Part shown: positions 1-5,684 of the stretch, in pieces | How the letters are laid out: every line of letters starts with the position of its first letter | How positions within the stretch are numbered: position 1 is the stretch's first letter | Source: Leucobacter sp. UBA1945 | Lineage (GTDB): Bacteria > Actinomycetota > Actinomycetes > Actinomycetales > Microbacteriaceae | DNA: 8,519 nucleotides | Assembly: GCA_002336855.1 (NCBI GenBank) | Contig: DDEV01000054.1 | Location: 1 to 8,519 of the forward strand | Reading direction: 5' to 3' | The notes under the pieces: generated by a model | What the model was told of the DNA's origin: nothing | The model's database searches: none | The model's input: only the letters and a program-made list of their open reading frames with translations | Position numbers and translations under genes: made by a program

Positions 1-550
1 TGATGGTGCCGCCGGTGCCGATGCCCGAAACGAGAATGTCGACCTTGCCGTCGGTGTCGTTCCAGATCTCGGGGCCGGTCGTGGCGCGGTGGATTGCCGG
101 GTTCGCCGCATTGCCAAACTGGTTGGCGAGGATCGCGCCGGGAGTGTTTGCGACGATCTCTTCGGCCTTTGCGACCGCGCCCTTCATGCCGAGCGGGCCC
201 TCGGTGAGCACGATCTCTGCACCGTAGGCCTTGAGCAGCTTGCGGCGCTCGATGCTCATGGTCTCGGGCATCGTGAGGATCACCTTGTAGCCGCGCGCGG
301 CGCCGACGAATGCGAGGGCGATGCCGGTGTTGCCGCTCGTGCCCTCGACGATCGTGCCGCCGGGCTGCAGCTGGCCCGACTGCTCTGCGGCATCGATGAT
401 GGCGATGCCGATGCGATCCTTCACCGACCCCGCGGGGTTGTAGAACTCGAGCTTGGCGTACACCTCAGCTCCGTTGCCCGCGACGCGGTTCAGGCGAACC
501 AGCGGAGTGTTGCCGAATGCCTCGGTGATGTTGCTGAACGTGCGTGCCAT
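1..550 (-). CDS. cysK: Cysteine synthase A (O-acetylserine sulfhydrylase), N-terminal 183 residues, truncated by window edge
   Basis: PLP enzyme that makes L-cysteine from O-acetyl-L-serine and sulfide, the last step of cytosolic cysteine synthesis. Translating the minus strand from ATG at 550 gives [20 protein letters not shown], the typical CysK start. The PLP lysine is K44 in NPAGSVKDR, the substrate-binding loop is TSGNTG (residues 71-76), and the phosphate-cradle motif GTGGT lies at the window edge. The family is about 310 residues, so roughly 125 are missing to the left. A purine-rich stretch (GAGGAAAGGGG) about 11-13 nt upstream is a somewhat distant ribosome binding site. Between it and the ATG lies a GC palindrome (551-563, GGCGGG-C-CCCGCC) that could fold over the start. 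The gene has its own promoter region and seems unrelated to the catabolic block upstream. CysK and the closely related cystathionine beta-synthase-like paralogues can be confused; the visible part favours CysK. Confidence 0.95.
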   Translation of the reverse strand, partial: MARTFSNITEAFGNTPLVRLNRVAGNGAEVYAKLEFYNPAGSVKDRIGIAIIDAAEQSGQLQPGGTIVEGTSGNTGIALAFVGAARGYKVILTMPETMSIERRKLLKAYGAEIVLTEGPLGMKGAVAKAEEIVANTPGAILANQFGNAANPAIHRATTGPEIWNDTDGKVDILVSGIGTGGTI

Positions 551-607
551 GGCGGGCCCCGCCCCTTTCCTCGGTGTCTGACTCGTCCGTGCTCGGACTC
601 CGAAGAA

Positions 608-642
608 ACTATATCTCACGGTTATTGAATGTTTCACGTGAG
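608..642 (-). promoter_or_regulatory. Putative cysK promoter with inverted repeat between -35 and -10
   Basis: On the minus strand a -10-like TATAGT (plus 608-613) follows a weak -35-like GTGAAA (plus 632-637) with an 18-nt spacer. An inverted repeat, CTCACG (615-620) and CGTGAG (637-642), separated by 16 nt, covers the spacer. Its right half is nested in an 8-bp palindrome TCACGTGA (634-641). The placement would suit a repressor, perhaps one sensing sulfur status, but I do not recognise the motif as a known regulator site. The promoter call rests on consensus likeness only. Confidence 0.4.
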
Positions 643-665
643 CTTATGTATTGTGACGCGATGTT

Positions 666-685
666 GCGATGCTCGCCATCATCGC
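666..685 (-). terminator. Weak hairpin just after the allH-like stop codon
   Basis: GCGATG (666-671) and CATCGC (680-685) form a 6-bp stem with an 8-nt loop, starting 3 nt beyond the stop codon of the DUF2877 gene in its direction of transcription. No U-tract follows, so it is at best a weak or factor-dependent terminator, or a 3'-end stabilising hairpin, between this gene and cysK. Confidence 0.25.
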
Positions 686-687
686 GC

Positions 688-1614
688 TCAGCGCAATGAG
701 CCGAAAACTCTGATGCCGTCGACGAGGCCGAAGAGCGCGTCGGTGCCCGAAGTAGAGCCGATGCTCACCGCGCGCGCGACCGCATCGTCCGCGCGATCCC
801 CGCCGAGCAATATCTCTCGGCCCGCGCTCGCGAGGTCTTCGTGAAACTCGCCCCTGCACGCGGCAAGAAGAAAGTGCTGGCTGACCGCAGTGGTAGCGGC
901 ATGGTCGCCCCGCTGAGATGCCAGTGCGAACACGCACGCAGACACGAGGTCACGCACCTGGCTCGCAACTGCCCCCGGGGCGAGTGTGAGGGCGGCAAGC
1001 GCCCCGACCAGGTAGTCGTCGCCAGACGGCGTGAGCCCGAAACCCAGGCCGACCAGGCTCGCGACCGCGTGCCGCATCGCCTCGGCGTCGATTTGCTGCT
1101 GCTGCGCTACCGCAGATGCCGCCGACCGCAATTGGGCGCAGAACGCGTTGCGCGCCGCATCGAGGCGTGTCGTGATCGCCCGCTCGAACGGAGTCTCCGG
1201 CTCCCCGGGGACGAAGGATCCGGGCCGCGCGTGCCGGGCGAGCATCGCGCCGAACACTGCCGCGACCGGTGCGCGTGTGAGCCCGACAGGCCCGACCGCG
1301 CAATCGAAGAATGTGAGCTGAGAGCAGTCGAGCTCGAGCCTGCCGATCACGAGCGTGTGCTCGCTGAGCTCGACGGGGGCTTCGGGGTGCACGCCGCGCA
1401 CGTCTGAGAGCGTCGTGATCATCGCTCCGGGCGCGCGGCGTCCGGACTCGGTGAGTACGGTGAGCAGACCGCCTTCGAACGAAATGTTCAAGGATCGCTC
1501 GAACGCGGTGTCTACCCTCGCCTCGACAGGGGTGGCGCCCCCGAGCAGCAGCGGCCGCCAAGCCTCGTCAGCGAAGCGCGCGAGGGGCGCCTTCGGTGAG
1601 GGGCGCGGCGGCAC
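688..1614 (-). CDS. allH: DUF2877 protein, AllH/YlbF-like subunit of oxamate-type carbamoyltransferase
   Basis: 308 residues from GTG at 1614. This start is chosen because GGAG sits 8 nt before it, inside the last codons of the carbamate kinase gene, and because the intergenic gap is then only 5 nt. The frame stays open farther upstream, but that part is antisense-like shadow of the kinase. The C-terminal half carries the most conserved-looking DUF2877 segments: VGLGFGLTPSGDDYLVG (188-204), a glycine-rich loop with an acidic pair, and STSGTDALFGLVDGI (287-301). No signal peptide or membrane segment is seen, so it is likely cytosolic. E. coli YlbF, recalled as about 271 residues, has been renamed AllH and reported as one of three proteins needed for oxamate carbamoyltransferase activity. 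The role here is inferred from family plus the linked kinase, FdrA-like and DUF1116 genes. The run QQQQ (171-174) is a small local oddity. The exact contribution of this subunit to catalysis is not evident from sequence. Confidence 0.85.
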   Translation of the reverse strand: MPPRPSPKAPLARFADEAWRPLLLGGATPVEARVDTAFERSLNISFEGGLLTVLTESGRRAPGAMITTLSDVRGVHPEAPVELSEHTLVIGRLELDCSQLTFFDCAVGPVGLTRAPVAAVFGAMLARHARPGSFVPGEPETPFERAITTRLDAARNAFCAQLRSAASAVAQQQQIDAEAMRHAVASLVGLGFGLTPSGDDYLVGALAALTLAPGAVASQVRDLVSACVFALASQRGDHAATTAVSQHFLLAACRGEFHEDLASAGREILLGGDRADDAVARAVSIGSTSGTDALFGLVDGIRVFGSLR

Positions 1615-1619
1615 CTCAG

Positions 1620-2561
1620 TTACTCCGTCGGGCCGGCGTAGGCGATGCCCGCCGCGAGTTCGGGCACGATTTCGGTGCCGATTCTGCGGGCCAGCAGGTC
1701 GTCGAGCCTGTCGAGCGGGCCGATCAGCGCCCGCCCGCCAGCCTGCGCGATGCGAATGGCGGCGTCGATCTTCGGCTTCATCGAGCCCTCGGCGAACGGC
1801 AACTGCGCGATCGCGTCGGCCGAGGCAGTGAGAATGTTGCGCTGCTCGGGCGTGCCCCAGTTCTCGACCACGAAGTCGGCGTCGGTGAGCATGATGAGCG
1901 TATCTGCCCTGATCTCGGCGGCGAGCACCGCGCTCGCGAGATCCTTGTCGACTACGGCCTGCACGCCGACGTGCCTGCCCGACGAGTCGATGCGCACGGG
2001 AACGCCGCCGCCACCGACGCAGACGACGAGACTGCCGCCTTCGAGCAGTCGCGACACCAGTGGCGCCTGCACGATCGAGAGGGGTGTGGGGGAGGGAACC
2101 ACGCGGCGAAACGCGTCGCCGTCTTTCGCGATGGTCCACCGGTACTCGGCCGCCGCCTCTGCCGCGTCGTGCGCGGAGTATTGCGGTCCGATCAGCTTCG
2201 TGGGCCTGTCGAATGCCGGATCCGACTCGTCGACAACCGTCGTTGTGAGGATCGCGTTGACCTCGCGCTCGCGACCGAGCGCGTTCGCGAGCTCCTGCTG
2301 CACCACGTAGCCGATCATGCCCTGCGTCTCGGCGCCCAGAATGTCGAGCGGGTAGACCGCGACGTCTTGGTAGGCCAGGTTCTGCAGTGCGAGCAGGCCG
2401 ACCTGAGGGCCGTTGCCGTGGGTGATGACGACCTCGTTGCTGCTCGCGAACTCCGCGAGTTCGCCGCAGGCTTCGCGCACGTTCTTGCGCAGGTAGTCGG
2501 CGGTCATGGGCTCCCGGCGCTTGGCGAGGGCGTTTCCTCCGAGAGCGACGACGGCGCGCAT
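1620..2561 (-). CDS. arcC: Carbamate kinase (catabolic, AllK/ArcC-type)
   Basis: 313 residues, the normal length for carbamate kinases. It transfers the phosphate of carbamoyl phosphate to ADP, giving ATP and carbamate, which decays to ammonia and CO2. Family motifs in order: VALGGNAL (5-12), THGNGPQVG (47-55), VPSP (155-158), GGGGVPV (183-189), VDKDLAS (204-210), LTDAD (225-229) and EGSMKPK (258-264). ATG at 2561 is preceded by AAGGAG at 7-nt spacing. An in-frame ATG at 2669 would add a tail crossing the operator and lacks family similarity. It is first in a two-gene minus-strand unit with the DUF2877 gene, and diverges from the FdrA/DUF1116 pair. In arginine deiminase clusters this family sits with arcA and arcB; neither is present here, and the FdrA/DUF1116/DUF2877 company points to the role of E. 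coli AllK (YbcF). It is therefore probably the energy-conserving last step of the carbamoyl-compound breakdown encoded here. Confidence 0.95.
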   Translation of the reverse strand: MRAVVALGGNALAKRREPMTADYLRKNVREACGELAEFASSNEVVITHGNGPQVGLLALQNLAYQDVAVYPLDILGAETQGMIGYVVQQELANALGREREVNAILTTTVVDESDPAFDRPTKLIGPQYSAHDAAEAAAEYRWTIAKDGDAFRRVVPSPTPLSIVQAPLVSRLLEGGSLVVCVGGGGVPVRIDSSGRHVGVQAVVDKDLASAVLAAEIRADTLIMLTDADFVVENWGTPEQRNILTASADAIAQLPFAEGSMKPKIDAAIRIAQAGGRALIGPLDRLDDLLARRIGTEIVPELAAGIAYAGPTE

Positions 2562-2620
2562 TGGCAGGCTCCTTATGTGCGAGCGGACGGGGCGGCCTGG
2601 CAGGTGCTCCGAGGTTCCGC

Positions 2621-2648
2621 TTGGATATCGAGAGCCACAGTGTATCAT
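2621..2648 (+). promoter_or_regulatory. Putative promoter for the fdrA/allF-DUF1116 operon
   Basis: TTGGAT (2621-2626) and TATCAT (2643-2648), spaced by 16 nt, resemble -35 and -10 boxes. Transcription would start near 2655, inside the palindrome at 2648-2661, leaving a leader of about 36 nt that carries AGGAAGGA before the ATG at 2691. Consensus matching only. Confidence 0.4.
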
Positions 2649-2667
2649 TTGGTATACCAAAAGTCTC
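2639..2667 (-). promoter_or_regulatory. Putative divergent promoter for the carbamate kinase-allH operon
   Basis: On the minus strand TACACT (plus 2639-2644) could be a -10 box. A poor -35-like GAGACT (plus 2662-2667) lies 17 nt upstream, and the 14-bp palindrome fills most of the spacer between them. Transcription would start near 2632, with a leader of about 70 nt before ATG 2561. The -35 match is weak, so the promoter may need activation or may lie elsewhere in the 129-nt gap. Confidence 0.3.
2648..2661. promoter_or_regulatory. Perfect 14-bp palindromic operator, FadR-type GntR class
   Basis: TTTGGTATACCAAA reads identically on both strands. Its core TGGTATACCA fits the TGGT-N2-ACCA type site used by FadR/FCD-subfamily GntR regulators, which typically sense small organic acids and repress catabolic operons. 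It lies between two divergent transcription units: at the expected start site of the plus-strand promoter and inside the spacer of the minus-strand one. One dimer bound here could shut both. No GntR gene is in the window, so the regulator must be encoded elsewhere. The family assignment is inferred from the motif alone. Confidence 0.65.
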
Positions 2668-2690
2668 ACTCGGGCTCAGGAAGGAATTCG

Positions 2691-4226
2691 ATGAGTCGTC
2701 ACATCAGTATCCGCAGAAACACCTATCTCGACTCGGTGTCGCTCATGTCGATGAGCACCAAGGCCAACGCTGTCGAGGGCGTGACCCAGGCGCTGCTTGG
2801 CATGGCCACCCCCATGAATAAAGAGGTGCTCGCGAATGTCGGCGTGGTCGACCAGGCGGTCACCGACGCGAAGCCGAGCGACCTCATGATCGTGATCGAT
2901 GCCGAAGACGCGCTCATGGACGCCGCGATCGCCGCTGTCGACGACATTCTCGCCCGTAAAGACAAGCCCGCAGGCGCGACGGTCGAGGTGCGCTACCGCA
3001 CGCTTGACAGCGCATTCGAGGCGGCCGAAGACTCGAATTTCGTGCTGATCTCGGTGAACGGTGCCTTCGCGGCCCGCGAGGCGCGTAAGGCGCTGAACGC
3101 AGGTAAGCACGTCATGATCTTCTCTGACAACGTCTCGGTCGAAGACGAACTCGAGCTCAAGACCCTCGCGCACGACAAGGGTCTCATCGTCATGGGCCCC
3201 GACTGCGGCACCGCCATCATCAACGGCACCGGCATCGCCTTCGCGAACGCCGTGCGTCGCGGCTCGATCGGCATCGTCGGCGCCTCGGGCACCGGCAGCC
3301 AGGAGGCCTCCGTGCGCGTGCACGACTTCGGTGGTGGCGTCTCGCAGCTGATCGGCACGGGCGGCCGCGACCTCTCGACCGAGATCGGCGGCATCTCGAT
3401 GATTGACGGCATTCGCGCGCTCGATGCCGACCCCGAAACCAAGGTCATCTTCATCGTTTCGAAGCCGCCGGCCGAAGAGGTTGCCGACAGAGTGCTCGCA
3501 GCCGCGGGCTCAGCCTCGAAGCCCGTTATTGTCACATTTCTGGGATCGAAGCGCACCGAGTCGGGTTACGACAACGTGCAGATCGTTCCCGGAACGAAGC
3601 CAGCTGCCATCGCTGCGGTGGTCGCCTCGGGCATCGACGAGTCGACGCTCGACAAGCACCCGCTCAACCTGCCGTTGGTCGCCGAGGTTCGTGCGAAGCT
3701 GCAGCCCTCGCAGAAGTACATTCGCGGCCTGTTCTGCGGCGGCACCCTCTGCGACGAGTCGATGTTCGCAGCGATCGAGAAGCTCGAAGGCGTGTACTCG
3801 AACATCCAGAAGGATCCGTCGAAAGTGCTCGCGGCGACCGAGGCTTCGAAAGAGCACACCTTTCTCGACATGGGTGATGACGACTTCACGAACGGCCGCC
3901 CGCACCCGATGATCGACCCATCGCTGCGCCTCGCACGCATCGTGGAAGAGGCGAAGGATCCGTCAGTGGCGGTAATCGCCATGGATTTCGTGCTCGGCTT
4001 CGGCTCGCACGAAGACCCGGTCGGCGTCACCATCCCGGCAATCGAAGAAGCGAAGGCCATTGCGGCTGAGCGCGGCCAGCACCTCGAGATCCTCGCCTAC
4101 GTGCTCGGCACCGACCTCGACACCCCGGCGCTCGCAGACCAGATTGGCATGCTCGAAGCCGCCGGTGTCACGATCGCCTCATCTTCTACCAATCTGGGCC
4201 TGCTGGCTCGCGAGTTCGTCGTTTAA
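2691..4226 (+). CDS. allF: FdrA-family protein, AllF-like subunit of oxamate-type carbamoyltransferase
   Basis: 511 residues from ATG 2691, with AGGAAGG about 7 nt upstream. FdrA proteins share the fold of the succinyl-CoA synthetase alpha subunit (CoA-binding plus ligase-like domains). The E. coli member has been renamed AllF and reported as part of oxamate carbamoyltransferase, which turns oxalurate and phosphate into oxamate and carbamoyl phosphate. Visible family motifs: DSVSLMSMS (14-22), VMGPDCGTA (167-175), IVGASGTGSQE (195-205), GTGGRDLSTEIGGIS (222-236), VSKPPAEE (256-263), FCGGTLCDE (348-356) and GRPHPMIDPSLR (402-413). No signal peptide or membrane segment. The gene overlaps the next ribosome binding site: its TAA is part of TAAGGAG. 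Compared with E. coli FdrA (recalled as 555 residues) it ends about 44 residues early, after SSSTNLGLLAREFVV; the missing tail appears to sit at the start of the next protein. It is not a normal succinyl-CoA synthetase, since no beta-subunit gene is linked. Confidence 0.9.
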   Translation: MSRHISIRRNTYLDSVSLMSMSTKANAVEGVTQALLGMATPMNKEVLANVGVVDQAVTDAKPSDLMIVIDAEDALMDAAIAAVDDILARKDKPAGATVEVRYRTLDSAFEAAEDSNFVLISVNGAFAAREARKALNAGKHVMIFSDNVSVEDELELKTLAHDKGLIVMGPDCGTAIINGTGIAFANAVRRGSIGIVGASGTGSQEASVRVHDFGGGVSQLIGTGGRDLSTEIGGISMIDGIRALDADPETKVIFIVSKPPAEEVADRVLAAAGSASKPVIVTFLGSKRTESGYDNVQIVPGTKPAAIAAVVASGIDESTLDKHPLNLPLVAEVRAKLQPSQKYIRGLFCGGTLCDESMFAAIEKLEGVYSNIQKDPSKVLAATEASKEHTFLDMGDDDFTNGRPHPMIDPSLRLARIVEEAKDPSVAVIAMDFVLGFGSHEDPVGVTIPAIEEAKAIAAERGQHLEILAYVLGTDLDTPALADQIGMLEAAGVTIASSSTNLGLLAREFVV

Positions 4227-4237
4227 GGAGCATGCAA

Positions 4238-5659
4238 ATGAGCATCAATGATCTATTTGGAGCCACGCTCAAGCCGATAAACCTCGGCCTCGACATGTTC
4301 GCCGACGATCTGCGCGCGCAGGGCGTGGAACCGGTGCTGATGGGCTGGACCCCTCCCGGGGGCGGCGACCCCGAAGCCATTGCGGCGCTCGGGCGCCTCG
4401 AGCGACCGGAGATCGCCGGCAAGATCGACGCGGCAAACCAGATCGCGCTGGATCGCATTCTCTCGGCGCAGCCGTTTCTCGAGGGCTTCGGCCAGGCGCT
4501 CGACACCGTGCCCGGCATGACGAAGAAGACGATTCTGCACGCGGGCCCGCCCATCGAGTTCGCCCGCATGTCTGGCCCGATGAAGGGTGCCGTGACCGGT
4601 GCGCTCGTGTTCGAGGGGCTCGCGAAGCACCTCGACGAGGCCTACGAACTCGCGGCGTCGGGCGAGATCGACTTCTCGCCGTGCCATGAGCACCAGTCGG
4701 TCGGTTCGATGGCGGGCGTCACGAGCGCGAGCATGTGGGTGCACAAGGTGACGAACCGCACGCACGGCAACACCGCCTACACGAACCTCTCCGAGCAGCT
4801 CTCGAAGATCCTGAGATTCGGGGCGAACGACCAGTCGGTGATCGACCGCCTGAACTGGATGCGCGATGTGTTCGGGCCGATCCTCGCAGCCGCGATGCAG
4901 CTGAACACCGACGGCATCGATCTGCGCCTCATGCTGTCGCAGGCGCTGCACATGGGCGATGAGGCGCACAACCGCAACGTCGCCGGCACGACGCTGCTGA
5001 TCCAGGCGCTCGCACCATACATTCTCGAGAGCGACTTCAGCACGAAAGAGAAGCGCGAAGTGTTCGACTTCGTCGCCTCGTCTGACTACTTCTCGGGCCC
5101 GACCTGGATGGTGGCCGCGAAGGCCTCGATGGATGCGGCGAACGGTATCGAGAACTCGACCGTCGTCACGACCATGGCCCGCAACGGCGTCGACTTCGGC
5201 ATTCGCGTCTCTGGCACCGGCGGCCAGTGGTTCACAGGGCCCGCACAGCAGGTCGTCGGGCCGATGTTCGCGGGCTACACGCCGGCGGACTCAGGGCTCG
5301 ACATGGGCGACTCGGCAATCACCGAGACCTTCGGCATCGGCGGTTTCGCGATGGCCGCGGCGCCGGCGATCGTCGCGCTCGTCGGCGGCACGGTTGAGGA
5401 AGCCATGGGCTACTCGCGCACCATGAACGAGATCACGACCGGCAACAATCCGAACATCACGATTCCAGCGCTCGACTTCATGGGCGTGCCAAGCGGCATC
5501 GACGTGCGCAAGGTGATGGAGACCGGCATCATGCCGCTCATCAACACCGCGATCGCCCATAAAGATCCCGGAATCGGCATGATCGGGGCTGGCATCACCC
5601 ACCCGCCCGTCGAGGCGTTTCAGCAGGCGCTCGTCGCGCTCTCGCAGAGGATCGCCTGA
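4238..5659 (+). CDS. allG: DUF1116 protein, AllG/YlbE-like subunit of oxamate-type carbamoyltransferase
   Basis: 473 residues. Two ATGs compete, at 4232 and 4238; AAGGAG at 4225-4230 is 1 nt from the first and 7 nt from the second, so 4238 is chosen. DUF1116 hallmarks: LHAGPPIEF (100-108), SGPMKGAVTGAL (112-123), TSASMWV (162-168), HMGDEAHNRN (238-247), GDSAITETFGIGGFAM (357-372) and AHKDPGIGMIGAG (440-452). The E. coli homologue YlbE has been reported as the AllG part of oxamate carbamoyltransferase. The gene follows the FdrA-like gene with an 11-nt gap and must be co-transcribed and likely co-translated with it. The first ~50 residues (PINLGLDMFADDLR, then GWTPPGGGD) precede the point where I recall E. 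coli YlbE (419 residues) starting, and resemble the C-terminal end of E. coli FdrA. The family has no obvious classical nucleotide-binding motif, so its catalytic share is unknown from sequence. Cytosolic by appearance. Confidence 0.9.
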   Translation: MSINDLFGATLKPINLGLDMFADDLRAQGVEPVLMGWTPPGGGDPEAIAALGRLERPEIAGKIDAANQIALDRILSAQPFLEGFGQALDTVPGMTKKTILHAGPPIEFARMSGPMKGAVTGALVFEGLAKHLDEAYELAASGEIDFSPCHEHQSVGSMAGVTSASMWVHKVTNRTHGNTAYTNLSEQLSKILRFGANDQSVIDRLNWMRDVFGPILAAAMQLNTDGIDLRLMLSQALHMGDEAHNRNVAGTTLLIQALAPYILESDFSTKEKREVFDFVASSDYFSGPTWMVAAKASMDAANGIENSTVVTTMARNGVDFGIRVSGTGGQWFTGPAQQVVGPMFAGYTPADSGLDMGDSAITETFGIGGFAMAAAPAIVALVGGTVEEAMGYSRTMNEITTGNNPNITIPALDFMGVPSGIDVRKVMETGIMPLINTAIAHKDPGIGMIGAGITHPPVEAFQQALVALSQRIA

Positions 5660-5684
5660 TCGCCGGATCGTCGACCGCGAGAGC
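5638..5684. terminator. Inverted repeat at the convergent junction, possible bidirectional terminator
   Basis: GCTCTCGC (5638-5645) and GCGAGAGC (5677-5684) are perfect 8-bp arms around a 31-nt loop. The loop contains three tandem 8-nt near-repeats: GATCGCCT (5650-5657), GATCGCCG (5658-5665) and GATCGTCG (5666-5673). The structure spans the end of the DUF1116 gene, the 24-nt gap and the first base of the amidohydrolase stop codon. It lies exactly where transcripts from both strands collide. No T-tract is present on either side and the loop is long, so the terminator role is tentative. Confidence 0.3.

Noticed and set aside
1615..2139. N-terminal extension of the DUF2877 frame on the minus strand (start at 2139)
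   Set aside because: It lies out of frame within the same-strand carbamate kinase gene and is Arg-rich. GTG 1614 has GGAG at 8 nt, and the protein then has a family-like length.
2562..2669. Upstream ATG (2669) for carbamate kinase
   Set aside because: It would put the coding region across the palindromic operator. The added residues have no similarity to the family, whereas ATG 2561 is preceded by AAGGAG and starts directly with MRAVVALGGNAL.
1596..4226. 876-residue plus-strand open frame that would extend the FdrA-like protein upstream by about 365 residues
   Set aside because: The extension is the antisense shadow of the carbamate kinase gene, is Arg/Ala/Asp-rich low-information protein, and reads through the operator and promoter region. 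ATG 2691 has a good ribosome binding site and matches the family start.
2691..4226. FdrA-like gene as succinyl-CoA synthetase alpha subunit
   Set aside because: The length (511 versus about 290 residues), FdrA-specific motifs such as GRPHPMIDP, and the DUF1116 rather than sucC neighbour fit FdrA/AllF.
4253..4969. 238-residue minus-strand open frame opposite the DUF1116 gene
   Set aside because: His/Arg/Leu/Val-rich shadow of high-GC coding DNA, with no recognisable domain, and fully antisense to a clear gene.
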